From NCBI GenBank assembly GCA_009667805.1, contig CM019069.1, forward strand, positions 57,292,422 to 57,356,421: DNA of 64,000 nucleotides. The letters are read 5' to 3'. The DNA comes from Leptobrachium leishanense (Eukaryota; Chordata; Amphibia; Anura; Megophryidae). The notes under the pieces were generated by a model. The model searched no databases. It saw only the letters and a program-made list of their open reading frames with translations, and was not told the origin of the DNA. The translations under genes were made by a program, and so were the position numbers. Of the stretch, positions 48,112 to 59,812 are shown one piece after another. Numbering within the stretch: the first letter of the stretch is position 1; every line of letters starts with the position of its first letter.

Positions 48112-49432
48112 CCCAAACCCATATTTATATATTAAAGGTTCAGTTAAAAGGACAAATTTGCCATTGAGTTTCCTCCATAAACCAAAGGCATATAAATGGA
48201 AATTGTACTACCACTATATTATACACACCCACCCACCAACAAGTCATTAGAATAGTCTGACTACCCTAATGTGTATGTATACATAGACATATGTATATCT
48301 CTTTAGGATAGTACTATTGTAGACAGACAAAAATGGGATCCAAATATGAGGATGAGAAGAGCCAAACAATAATGCAACGTATCAATAAAGTTTATTTTAA
48401 TATAATGTAAAGTGATAAGAGTAGTGGGGCCCATTATTTAAACATTGAGGCAAGGTAAGGACTTAAAGCCATATTCCAATCCTAGTAAACGTAACCAGAG
48501 CGGTTATAAACCTGCAAGAGCCATTAAATTATATAGAGTTGCTACATACACGAACGGTCTGGTAAAGTTTACACCTGGCTTGGAAAACAGCTTGCAAGAT
48601 GGGGTCTGATTCCTCGCTTTTCCATTGCTGTGTCGTTGGCCTCCTTTCTTGGCTTCACATCCATTCGATGACAAACCCTGATAAACATGTACAGAATGGC
48701 GGGAAAGTAGCCGTTGCTAAAGGAGGTACTGAATTAATTCATATGGTTTCACCTGAGACTTTTGATTGAAATCGGTTTTAACACTTTGGCCATTTACTTA
48801 CACGTATATGAAACATATTCCAGCTTGGGATACATTCTGATATTTTGACTGTTTTAAGAGGTCAATGAAGCGGAATGAGAATGAAAAGTGTAAATATGTC
48901 CCGCCAAGCACCTCACCTCATGGTGTTTTGACACACTACACTTACACTCTTTAGGCCTATGATCTATGTCAGATTATTTTTTAATTCACGTAACACCCTT
49001 GTTGCCTTCAAGCTTCCTACAGATCTCATCTCTATCTGCCTGGATCACGGTCTTGTTTTGAATTCTACTTTGAAAAATCCACTTGATTATGTGCAATGAT
49101 AGGTTGGACATTCAGCCACTGGAAAGAAGACACATTATAAATGATAGATATAATTGCCATATTAAGGACAACGGACAAGACTGTCAAGAATCAAGTTTAA
49201 GTGCTGATCTGGACTTCACCACAGCCATGTATCCTTAGTGCACATAGGTCCCTTTTGCCAAAATTTCAAATGGTCACTTGTGAAAATAGCCTAGTTTATG
49301 GACATTCACTCATTTTTAATGGTATTCTGACCTGTTGGGGGCTTTTAAGTCAATAGTAACAGCATTTCGAGCAAGGGCAAATTATCTTATTTTCACAGAG
49401 CGCTTCTAAAAACATTTTTTATTGATTTAGAG
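48112..49432. other. no confirmed gene
   Basis: AT-rich apart from one splice-bounded block given separately (48575-48677). No repeat ends recognised. Confidence 0.45.
48575..48677 (-). other. low-confidence exon-like block
   Basis: On the minus strand, CATGTTTATCAG precedes and GTGTAAAC follows a 103-bp block open in two frames (one reads RMDVKPRKEANDTAMEKRG). Acceptor and donor words are plausible, but two open frames and lack of a recognised product make the call weak. Confidence 0.2.
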
Positions 49433-49566
49433 CAGGGTTCAGCAGCCTTGGTCCTCCAAATGTTCTTAAATGACATCTCCGATGATGCGTGGTCACTCCT
49501 ATTTGACTGAACCTCATGGGAAATGTAGTTCCAAATCATCTGGAGGGTCAAGGTTGCTGACCCCTT
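49433..49566. mobile_element. hAT-type MITE, decayed
   Basis: CAGGGTTCAGCAGCCTTGG and CAAGGTTGCTGACCCCTT are inverted ends; core GAACCTCATGGGAAATGTAG. Flanking 8-mers ATTTAGAG and GTTAAGAG agree at 6 of 8. Confidence 0.68.
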
Positions 49567-49690
49567 GTTAAGAGACTCATTGCTGGGAGTTTTATTGCTT
49601 TGCAGCTCTGATATACACCAAATCTTTTTAGGAGTATCTCCGTGTTTTCAGGTAATAGGACAGAGGGATTTGTTCTTCAATGTTCTTGAA

Positions 49691-49770
49691 CCCAGGACAT
49701 ACTTGAAAACGAGAGAAATCTCAATGTATCCTTCCTGGTAAAATCCTTTATAAATAAATAAATAAATTTG
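49691..49770 (+). repeat. SINE 3' fragment
   Basis: CCCAGGACATACTTGAAAAC through TTCCTGGTAAAATCC and a (AAAT)n tail: the 3' part of the SINE at 59813, 5'-truncated. It shows the uninterrupted ATCTCAATGTATCC junction. Related tails at 56602-56672 (plus) and about 59565-59640 (minus). Confidence 0.75.
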
Positions 49771-50667
49771 GGCCCATAATATGAACTTCTCCTCCTAAAT
49801 AGAGACATGTGGGAAATATGCATTAAAGGAATTTTACTCTGCACCTGGAGGCCACATTGCTATGATAAACTCATGCTCCAGAGTACAAGGTGAAAAGGGT
49901 CTCTAAACAAAAAGAGAAACGACACACAGTATGGAGAAAAAAAAACAAGGCCCAAGCCAAATCCTGAAGCTATGCAATAATTAAAAGAAAGAATATAATA
50001 TTGGAGATGTTTGTGCATTTGTGGAGAGGTTTGCTAAAGATCACCAGGTTATAAAACCTTGAGGTTCCACAAAAGAGAATCAGAATAAAGTGACTTTAGA
50101 AATTAGAGAAAAGATGAGAAAGATAAGAATATAGTCACAGAGACAAATGATATAAGGCGATCAAATCGAACACTAGTCAGAAAGTTGAAGAACGGTAGAG
50201 ATAACAAAAATATTGTTTAGATTTAACAGCGATCAATAAATTACTTTGTTACATATGTCTAGGGATTGAGCGTCAAGTCATGACTCCAGAGGTCACTCTG
50301 CCCAGAAGAATTCAAGTATAGAGAGAGTATCGGGCTGATAGAGATGAGATGTGTAGAAACCCTGAAGGCAAAAACGGTGTTAATTGAATAAAACAAATAA
50401 TCTGACAGAGTTGCCGGTCTTAAAGAGCGCTTTCTAAGGATGGGAATAGTAACTCTCTGCTTAAGGGAAACTGGAAACTAACAAGTACTGAATGATATTA
50501 AAGGTGTAATACAGGGTTACAGCAAGTGCACAGAAGAAGAGGATATGTATGGAGGATTCACAGAGCAACTTATGGCGTGGGAGGAAAAGATAAAAGCAAA
50601 AGTGTCTTAGTATGTGGAAAAGGTAAAGAAATTTATGCTAGTAGGTGGAGGTTTCGAGTGAATCTAT
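49771..50667. other. no gene seen
   Basis: Purine-rich and AT-rich sequence; nothing supported. Confidence 0.5.
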
Positions 50668-51159
50668 GGGGGTTATTCAGTAAGTGCCGATCACAAAGCC
50701 AGCATTTCACAAAAGTACAATTTAAAGGGCGACAGGAGAACCTACACCGTGACGCTTCGAATGTCATTCTTTGGATTCTACTTTTGGGACATGCCTATGT
50801 TTTTCAAAAAAAGCAAGCAGGGACCCGGCCCTAAAGAAGCAAGGACGTATTTTATTTACAACAGTGACATTTCAGCCGAACACAAAGCCTTTCTCGAGCT
50901 TGAGAACTGATGGGTGTTCAGTCGAAATGTTGGGGCTGTAAATAAAATATGTCCTTGCTTCTGGCGTGCTGAGTCCCTGCTTGCTTTTTTGTCTATATAG
51001 GGGGTGGCCCCTGGGCACCCAATTTCCACTGATGCTCTGTAGCACCATTGCATTGTACCCCAGTGCGGTCATCCCCTTACTGCTTCTCATCAAATGCCTA
51101 TGTTTGTCGGCCATGCAATACCGGCGTTCTTGAAACACCCCGACTTACTCAATAACCCG
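50668..51159. mobile_element. GGGTTATTC-like MITE with an inner foldback
   Basis: Left GGGGTTATTCAGTAAGTGCC, right ACTTACTCAATAACCC. Inside, GAAGCAAGGACGTATTTTAT (50836) and its complement ATAAAATATGTCCTTGCTTC (ending 50961) form an inner inverted repeat around a core of about 80 bp. The interior is probably a separate, nested repeat. Confidence 0.6.
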
Positions 51160-51214
51160 CTATGTGTAATAATGTTTTCCTTCTAGTGGTGTCAATGTAT
51201 CCTTTGAAACTTAA

Positions 51215-51490
51215 GTTGTGAGCAGCGCACAATTTGCGTATCCTACGCAACGCATGTACTTTTGTACGCAAGTTCCAAATCGCCTGCGAAGAGTGATGGA
51301 TTGGAGCTGCACGTGCACGTATAGAACTAATCCGTCGCTGCCTTCTTTCAGACTGCTTGCAATAGCGAGCGTCCTGAAAGAGGAAATGTCATCACGCAGA
51401 ACAGCTGACATCATGAGTGGCAGCTGGTTAATTCTAAATCCCTGCTGCCCGGTGAAGTGTATTTGGGCACTTACACACCCTGACCACTTT
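51215..51490 (+). repeat. dispersed repeat F, copy 3
   Basis: CAGCGCACAATTTGCGTATCC, GGATTGGAGCTGCACGTGCACG and GACATCATGAGTGGCAGC words align with the copies at 22610 and 29885. Ends unresolved. Confidence 0.55.
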
Positions 51491-51559
51491 AGCGTTTTAA
51501 GTGAAGTGCCCTCCTCTCTCTTTGCAGTCCCAAAAACGCTGTGTGGAGTTTCCCTTAAA

Positions 51560-54343
51560 TAGTTTATATGCATTATGCTTGATATTGCTCTGTCTCGTAA
51601 AGAAATGTTGCACTGATTTCTCAAATAAGCTACACTGTTTATATACACTCTGACCGTACCATTTGGTAATAATCACTTTAGGGTGATATATAGTGTAATC
51701 TGTCGGAGCTGTCCTAGCAGTGCTAAGGGTCCAATGGGCTCGCTATAGGTGCATATTGTGGTAACACATGCAAGTTACGGGTAGTTTGGGCATGCACTTC
51801 TCTTTGGGTTGGATGGTTAATACAACCCTCTTTTTTTATTGCAATGGTTTTGCGGTTTCTTTATACCATGTATATGGTTACTAATGGTCTATTTTGAGTT
51901 TGTGTCTGGTATTGGTGTATAATATTCAGTGTTTCCTACTTAGTAACCAGTGTCTACCATATTGTTAAAACTGATGTCTCAAACCCTACATCAGCAACAA
52001 TATAAAGTGTATTTACAATGCTTGATAAATAGATGAACTTTTTCTAAACTTGAAGAATGTTCCCCACTATGTTCAACCACAAGTAATTCTTCCTTTAGAT
52101 TGTAAGCTCCTATGAGCAGGGCCCTCTACACCTCTTCTTCATCTCTGTGTCTTGTTTCCTTTGGTTATTGTAAAGCGTTACGGAACCCTTGGCGCTATAT
52201 AAATGCTGATAATAATAATTGATCTCACCCCCAATGGATAACCCTGTGTACAATATTGTAAGAAAAAAAACACCATCTCCTTGGGAATACATGAGGTGTG
52301 AACAAAACACAAAGAGGTTTTCCCCACTCATCCTGAAACTGGAGACAATGCCATTGTCAGTGTAACACCCTGGGTTTATCCAATTACTTATGGCTAGCCA
52401 AAATAAATAAATAACAATAGCAGGGGGACGTTCCCATTCACCTACAAAGCAGAAACCTGAGCATGTGTTTAATATCAGTGAACTTAATCGGAAAAGTGAA
52501 TGAAAATGCTTGTGAGCTTACTAAGTGTTTACCTTTATCCGCAGGGTGCCTACCTCAGCTGGTCCTTTAAGGTTAGTAATTTTTATTAATGTAAAGCAAG
52601 CTGTAGGAGTGCTGCTATTAATGTGCCAATTCCAGCCTTTCAAGTCAATTGAAAATTATGGCTGAAGTGCCCATTGATCTGCAAAACCATGCAGATAAAT
52701 TATCCTTTGTATTGAGTAGATGGAGACATAGCGGAGTGAGCTGTCCTTTTTATTTCTTCATGTAATTGTCCAACACAGCTTTTCATTATGTTATGAAAGC
52801 ATTAGTACACCGAGCTTGTGCCACTTAATTTTTAACTTTCAAATGGATTTTAACAATACAAATACAAAAAAAATACAAATAATACAATTAGAAACAGAAA
52901 CGTTGTGTTTGAAACATTGACGTCTCTGGTTTAGAGGATAATCCTTATTTTCAAACCGTTGCAATAGTCGGTCTCTAACCCTTCATATGTTGATGGCCTA
53001 CAATTCCCAGAAATCTTTGGCAAGGGAATCATGGGAGTTGTAGATCAGAAACATCTGGGAACCAGAGTTAGAATGTCAGATAGTCCAGATCTTAATCCAA
53101 GTCTCATAATCCAGTTTTTCCTTTTTGGCATCAAACTTCCCAAGATTCCGTGGGAAAATCCTAAAACGTGCATCATGGTAGAGCTTTAAATACTCTTGCT
53201 TTGAACAATAATTAATGGGTGGGCAGGAGTATTTTCTTTTCAGTTTTCTGCAGGTGGAAGAAGGATATTCCTATTTGTCAAGATTGGATTCCGTACCTTC
53301 CAGTCATCGGTTTTATGCTACATCTAACGATCATAGATTGAAATCTCAAATCCGACAGAACCTCTGCTATACCTAGATGTGATTCCACCATGAAATAAAG
53401 ATATACTTATTGATTTAGAAGACTACCTTGTATTCAACTCCTTCTGTCATTCCTCATCTCTTAAATGTTCTATGTACTACCTTGAAAAAAAATCATAATT
53501 TTATCTATACAAACTACAAAGCATGTATAACAAATACAATACACTGTGCTCGTTAGAGCTAAAACATTGTTTAGCACCTTTTTGTTACAATTTGAGCATA
53601 GTGTGAATGAATTTACTTTTAGTTATTAAAATAAGCTCCCCATGGGCAAACAATAAACCCACTTGTTTCCATTACCCCGTATTATAAACTTTTAATGCGC
53701 TGTTAAAGCTATAATTTTATATATTTTGCTCACGGCGTCTCCAAGTGTTTAACAACAATATTGTCCTTCTCTTCCCACACCTACGCAGCCCAAAGTGATT
53801 GTAGAAAATCATTTAATGGCCCAGTGTGTCCGTTTATTTAAGTATAATTGTCCTCCTATTCACTCCTGTGCAGTGCCCATCCCACTAATTTATACCGTTG
53901 TTTTTCTCTTTGATTTCAGTTTGTCAACCTCATTCCATCTGTGGGTGTGTAACAGGACAAAGATTCAGTTGTGTCAAATTATGTAACACCACCACCTACG
54001 TACAAGCCATCAATCCTTCCTTATTGTACACGATACTGCTTCTAGCCATGCTTCTAAATAGTTCGGAGTTCCTTTGCAAGTGAAGAGACGGGAAACAAGA
54101 TATAAAGATTCAGTATTGGATGACATCTAGTCAAGCTAAATTAGAGAGCAATGGTTAGTTTCCTCTAGAAACATCTTTTGGACATCAAAAAAATATTTTT
54201 TTTTCATTTTAGGTCATGAAACCCAGTATAGAATAACAAATGTGTTACAGCACCTTGATCACCTTATTGAAGTTATCTTACAGTGAGAACACATATTTCT
54301 CTTTCTCCGATGTGTACTATCGGCAATAGCCTATAGAGACGCC
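51560..54343. other. no gene; hAT-MITE relic near 52968-53065
   Basis: AT-rich. CTACAATTCCCAGAAATCTT and ATCATGGGAGTTGTAG mark a decayed hAT-type MITE. Short open frames near 53795-54083 have no supporting signals. Confidence 0.45.
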
Positions 54344-54411
54344 CAGGGTTTTTCAGAGAAAGGTGAAACGTTGGAGAACTTTTGGAGAAGTGAAAAATCT
54401 AGGTCAAAATA

Positions 54412-55640
54412 CACTATATTGCCAAAAGTATTCGCTCACCTGCCTTGACTCGCATATGAATTTAAGTGACATCCCATTCCTAATCCATAGGATTCAATAT
54501 GACGTCGGTCCCTCCTTTGCAGCTATAAAAGCTTCAACTCTTCTGGGAAGGCTGTCCACAAGGTTTAGGAGTGTGTTTAGGGAAATTTTTGACCATTCTT
54601 CCAGAAGCGCATTTGTGAGGTCACACACTGATGTTGGACGAGAAGGCCTGGCTTTCAGTCTCTGCTCTAATTCATCCCAAAAGTGTTCTATCGGGTTGAG
54701 GTCAGGACTCTGTGCAGGCCAGCCAAGTTCATCCACAACAGACTCCGTCATCCATGTCTTTATGGACCTTGCTTTGTGCACTGGTGCACAGTCATGTTGG
54801 AAGAGGAAGGGGCCAGCTCCAAACTGTTCCCACAAAATTGGGAGCATGGAATCGTCCAAAATGTCTTGGTATGCTGAAGCATTCAGAGTTCCTTTCACTG
54901 GAACGAAGGGGCCAAGCCCAGCTCCTGAAAGACAACCCCACACCATAATCCCCCCTCCACCAAACTTTACACTTGGCACAATGCAGTCAGACAAGTACCG
55001 TTCTCCTGGCAACCGCCAAACCCAGACTCGTCCATCAGATTGCCAGATGGAGAAGCATGATTCATCACTCCAGAGAACGCATCTCCACTGCTCTAGAGTC
55101 CAGTGGCGGCGTGCTTTACACCACTGCATCCGATGCTTTGCATTGCACTTGGTGATGTATGGCTTAGATGCAGCTGCTCGGCCATGGAAACCCATTCCAT
55201 GAAGCTCTCTACGCACTGTTCTTGAGCTAACCTGAAGGCCACATGAAGTTTGGAGGTCTGTAGCGATTGACCTCTTCGCACTATGCGCCTCAGCATCCGT
55301 TGACCCCGCTCAGTCAGTTTACGTGGCCTACCACTTCGTGGCTGAGTTGCTGTCATTCCCAAACACTTCCACGTTCTTATAATACAGCTGACAGTTGACT
55401 GTGGAATATTTTAGGAGCGAGAAATTTCACGACTGGATTTGTTGCACAGGTGGCATCCTATCACAGTTCCACGCAGGAATTCACTGAGCTCCTGAGAGCG
55501 ACCCATTCTTTCACAAATGTTTGTAAAAACAGTCTGCATTCCTAGGTGCTTGATTTTATATACCTGTGGCCATGGAAGTGATTGGAACACCTGATTCTGA
55601 TTATTTGGATGGGTGAGCGAATACTTTTGGCAATATAGTG
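54412..55640 (-). mobile_element. Tc1-type transposon, family T2 (CACTATATTGCCAAAAGTATT ends trimmed to 20: CACTATATTGCCAAAAGTAT)
   Basis: TA at 54410-54411 and 55641-55642; the ends are perfect complements over at least 29 bp. 1229 bp, close to a full Tc1-type element. Sequence is unrelated at the DNA level to copies A to C. Confidence 0.92.
54494..55506 (-). pseudogene. Tc1-family DDE transposase of family T2, nonsense plus frameshift
   Basis: Starts MGRSQELSEFLRGTVIG at 55504-55506. Helix-turn-helix region: CHLCNKSSREIS then an in-frame TAA (55409-55411); the frame continues NIPQSTVSCIIRTW and [15 protein letters not shown], which includes the GRPR-like linker. A frameshift near 55260 (around LQTS) moves the rest to another frame, which stays open from 55216 to the stop at 54494. 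The catalytic acids are present: [31 protein letters not shown]34E type. Total about 338 codons, normal for the family. Inactive. Confidence 0.9.
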
Positions 55641-55756
55641 TAGCTGATTTGGAAAATGAGATAATTGGGAGAATTGTTCTGGTTTGGCTGTTTTGACCTA
55701 GAATTTTCACTTCTCCAAAAGTTCTCCAGAGTTTCACCTTTCTCTGAATAACTCTG

Positions 55757-56692
55757 ATCCTGTTCCATCTGTATTATGACCGAGGTGCTGCATTAGCAGC
55801 TTGACTTGTAACAGAAGGGAGCTGCTAATGACAATGGTAGTGGTGTACTGTCACTGTTATCGTCTCCTGGATTTCATGAAGAAATGTGCGAGCTTGCGTT
55901 GGCTCTGTATAAGGAGGACACTGGGAACCATTTGTTCTCAGTGTTCTTCTGCGAATGGCAAGAGGAAGTGACCCTCTGCACTGTGCCCCCAAAGGCAATT
56001 AAGCAATTTTTTATGGGCATCTTTGTGTGTTAAGTGGTGATCACTTAACACCAGTGTCTTTTAAGGTTTTTGAGCCAGTATTCATTTTTTAGCTAAGTGT
56101 TGAATCGAGAATAATGAGCTACCAGCCAAAAGGTTGTCATTCTCAGCCTGGACACAGTTATACATTTCTAGGCCCATGTACTTTGAGTCCAAAGTGACGC
56201 ACATCACAGTGGTATCAAGGATTTATGTCCACCCACTGGCTGTGCGAAAGGTCCCGGGAGTGGAGAGTCATCCTGAAGCTGAATGCAGGTAAAGTTCATT
56301 TTATTGATCCTGTGTGTGTAATATCATGGCCAAAATAATACAGCAACTTCCCATATGCCCTAAGTTTTCTTTATCTCTTACATTTGCAGAAACCCACTTT
56401 CAGACTTTTTTTGTACAGTTTTTATTCACATCAACAGGAGGAAGTGTTTTGCGTGCCCCCACATTACATGTGTATCTTGTATAAAAGGTGAGGATATTGT
56501 ATGCATTTGCATACAAACAACCAAGAAGTGAAAAAATATGGAATGACAACTTTTGTTTGCATATTACTTGGCTAGTACATTCTATATATATATATATATC
56601 TCCAGGAGATACTTGAAAACGAGAGCAATCTCAATGTATCCTTCCTGGTAAAGTACTTTATAAATAAATAAAGAGTATAAGTGTATATATTA
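55757..56692. other. no gene; repeat G copy and SINE tail
   Basis: About 55810-56000 resembles repeat G; 56602-56672 is a SINE 3' tail (GAGATACTTGAAAACGAGAG, then a (AAAT)n end) after a (TA)n tract at 56583-56600. Confidence 0.55.
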
Positions 56693-57244
56693 CCGTAGAT
56701 ACTCGAGTATAGCGCGACCCGAATATAACGCGATGGATAGAGATTTATTATGGAAATGAGAGAAGACGCAAGACTCGAATATAACGCGAGGAACAAAATT
56801 TTACTGTACCGGTAAACAATTAAGATCCTTCCAGGTTCTATTACCACAGTCAGACTCCCCTCAGGCCAGGGTGTTCTGCTCTAGAATGATTGCAGTTGTT
56901 ACTAAGAATGAAGCCGCCGGCCACCCGTCTTCTTTACTAGTGATTAGATGGCCAGTGGAGGCGAGCGTGGTGAGTGGCTTAAACCGAACGTGCCCTCTAG
57001 CCGTGATGGATCCCCACCTCTCCCGAATCCGGGAGTTCCTGAAGTGTTTGCAAGCATCAGGGAGCCCGCATTCACTTCAGCGTGACTACTGGAACTTCCG
57101 GGAGCAATGAAGCAAGCAGGGATCCAGAGCAAGGAAAGTTTTTTCTTTTCACGCAATGCAGATGTCTTGAATATAACGCGATCCCTCCAATTTTAAGGTA
57201 AATTTTTCTCACCAAAATCCAGCGGTATACTCGAGTATCTACAG
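56693..57244. mobile_element. MITE with CCGTAGATACTCGAGTATA ends, TA target
   Basis: Left CCGTAGATACTCGAGTATA, right TATACTCGAGTATCTACAG; TA at 56691-56692 and 57245-57246. Subterminal GAATATAACGCGA occurs at both ends. TA targeting puts it in the Tc1/mariner/pogo group. Confidence 0.82.
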
Positions 57245-57246
57245 TA

Positions 57247-58136
57247 TTTATTTATTTGCAAAGTATTTTACCACTCTTTAAAATGCACCTGCCATGATCT
57301 AAAGTGAATTGGTGTCACTTTAATTACTGCTATTGTGTGTATGATCAGGTCAAGCCACACTCAGACCCACAGAAATATTTTACAGCCCCTATGGAATGAC
57401 AGTCATAAAAAAGGTCTGTGTGCTTTATCACTGTAAGCTCTAAAGAGCCACTGTTAGGTCTAGAGGACATGCAGCTGTCAAACATGTCCTCCCTAGACCT
57501 ATCTAGTAATAATTTACAATGCACTGAAATAACTAATATCCTTCTTAATAGTTTCAAATTATGGTGTTTGGCCTAGCAAAAAATAATACTTTCAAGCGAG
57601 TTCCCTGAAACATCTCTGCTAGCAACACTGACATGTGTAACAGCAGCACAATCATGGACAAACAGCCTAGGGGCTCGTTTATTTCAATTAGACAGCATCC
57701 AGCAGCCGACACTCATCTCAGTGACCTCATTAGAGTTACTATTAGCACAACAGATATCATACAGCCCTGACAAATTTGTGATGTCGCTATCTCAAGTGAT
57801 TTATGCATATGAAAAGAAATAATGTATGGAAGTTCTGAGCAGCCATGTTTCTTTTTTCTGTCACTTGTTATCAAGAGAACAAGTTGTTTTTTTGAAATAA
57901 CATTGCTTTCTTGAAATAAGTTGTTACCGAGATGACAACTTTCAAATTTTTCCGGATGCGGACGAAAACAACATCTGACATTCTTATGGGAACAAAATTT
58001 GTCAAACTCTTTCATGAATTCGGCTCCGTTCAAAATTCTTAGATGGCTCCTGAATAACAGTGTCTTTAGGGTTTGGACGAGGGTGAGGGTTAGATTAGAC
58101 GCTAGAGTTAGAAATTTATTATGATTCGCGATAAGG
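57247..58136. other. no gene seen
   Basis: AT-rich; a 106-codon minus-strand frame at 57713-58033 lacks motifs and splice context. Confidence 0.45.
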
Positions 58137-58140
58137 TTAA

Positions 58141-59334
58141 CCCTTTTGCTGCTGAGGCATTTCCCGCCTCTGTGCTGAGCTCATTTTTACCTGTTTTGCT
58201 CATCTTGTTTAAACGTGTTTTGAAGGCTTATATTAGTATATGACCCAGACATATTATATACCGTTCTTTCTGTCAGACTCGGCAGATAATATGTCATTAT
58301 TATATGTATACGTCATGTCCTGTCTGTATATTATAACAAAAAATGCAATAAAATATGAATTTTCAATAATTTACAACGTGTAAAGTGTTTTTTTTTCACA
58401 TTTTAACATGAGAGCAATTGCGGTTATATTTTGTATGGGGTGCGCTTGTTAAAAAAATTAGAAATGGGGTCTCGTTACATTTTTTTTTGGGGAAAATTAC
58501 ACGAATTTTAACAAACGCACCGCATACTAACAATCGTTAGTGCAGCATCATTGTTCACATTATAATTGAAATGGGAACAATATTGCTGCATTAACAAACC
58601 AAAGAAAAAAAACTTGTTTTTTTTTTTTTATATAATTTAAAATTTTATTTAAAAAAAAAAAAAAAAAAAAAAATTTCATAGTCATGTTTGGTATCGTTGG
58701 AACGGCCATGCTCTGGCCGATCCAACAGTACCAAACTTTAACCCCTAGCTGCCACGGATCGGGAGATAGGGGGTTCATTGGAACCCCCTATCTCCACCAT
58801 TGGTGGCAGCTACGGGTTAACTCCAGGACTGGCGTCATCGTGCTATGCACGATGACGCCAGTCCTCAGGGGGAGTTCCCGGAGGCTTGGCAGACATCCAA
58901 GATGTCGGCCAGCTCCGGGAAAGGATCACGAACCGGCGCTTTTCAGCGCCGATTCGTGATCCGGCTCCCCAGGGGTTAATGACAGCCACCGTTTGGAAGG
59001 GCAGGCTGTGCCCATCCAAGCGGTGCCTGTATTAACTCCCTGCTCATCGGCGATCAGGAGGGAGAGAGGTCCGAAGGACCTCCCCCCCTCCCTTTCAGGC
59101 GCCTCCTCCGCACATGCGGGGGGATGCCTGAATTAGATGTCATCGTGTCGCCACGATGACATCTAATGTCCCCGCCGGGGTCCCGAGTGCTAGGCTGACA
59201 TCCAAGATGTCAGCCCACACCGGGGGGGGGGCGCAGCAATCCGCCGGAATCCGGCGGATTGCTGCCTCCTGTGCATGGACGCGCTGAGCGCGTCCATAGC
59301 ACAGGAGAACCACTTCGCTGGACGCGCTGAGTGG
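58141..59334. mobile_element. piggyBac-like hairpin-rich MITE, family P2, copy 3
   Basis: TTAA at 58137-58140 and 59335-59338 flank CCCTTTTGCTGCTGAGG and CGCGCTGAGTGG. The chain of palindromes is clearest here: 18-bp arms around a 3-base loop at 58826-58864, then ACCGGCGC/GCGCCGAT, CCGTTTGGAAGGGC and partner, GGTCCGAAGGACC, ATGTCATCGTG and partner, AATCCGCCGGAATCCGGCGG, and GGACGCGCTGAGCGCGTCC. Confidence 0.84.
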
Positions 59335-59338
59335 TTAA

Positions 59339-59812
59339 GCTTAGAAACGTCGAAACTTAACCCTGAAAAAACACAAATTTTAGAAGCAATCTAAAGTTTT
59401 GTGATGGATCCAAATTTTTATGAAAAAATTCAGATGAATCTTGTCCCCCAAAAAAGATTTGAAGAATGGGAGGAGACGTCATTTTTGACTACATAAAAAA
59501 AGTTATTTCGGGAAACCAAATTCATTATCAAGATAACAAGTGGTTTTCTCAAGATATCAAGTTGAGATTTATTTACAAAGTATTTTACCAGAAAGGATAC
59601 ATTGAGATTTCTTTTTTTCAAGTATGTCCTGGGTTGAGATAACATGGGAGTCCAGAGCGGCCATGTATATTTCTTTTTTGTCACATTATAATTTCAACAT
59701 TTAGGAACTATAATGTCCCAGCCATTTTCACATCCCTTATTTTATGTAAATTATTTTTTATTTGTATATATTTATTACTATAATCAGAATAACCACCATA
59801 ATTTATATAGTG
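59339..59812. other. no gene; inverted SINE tail
   Basis: About 59565-59640 is the complement of the SINE 3' end (TTTACCAGAAAGGATACATT). The rest is AT-rich. Confidence 0.55.

Larger units (their letters stand above)
54344..55756. mobile_element. GGGTTATTC-type MITE, family R1, copy 3, split by a Tc1-type element
   Basis: Left CAGGGTTTTTCAGAGAAAGG, right CCTTTCTCTGAATAACTCTG; both sides carry TCTAGGTCAAAATA / TTTTGACCTAGAATTTTCAC words found in the copies at 18023 and 18778. The Tc1-type element at 54412-55640 interrupts it. Confidence 0.8.

Noticed and set aside
57713..58033. 106-codon minus-strand frame
   Set aside because: No motif, no splice signals; length is within chance expectation.
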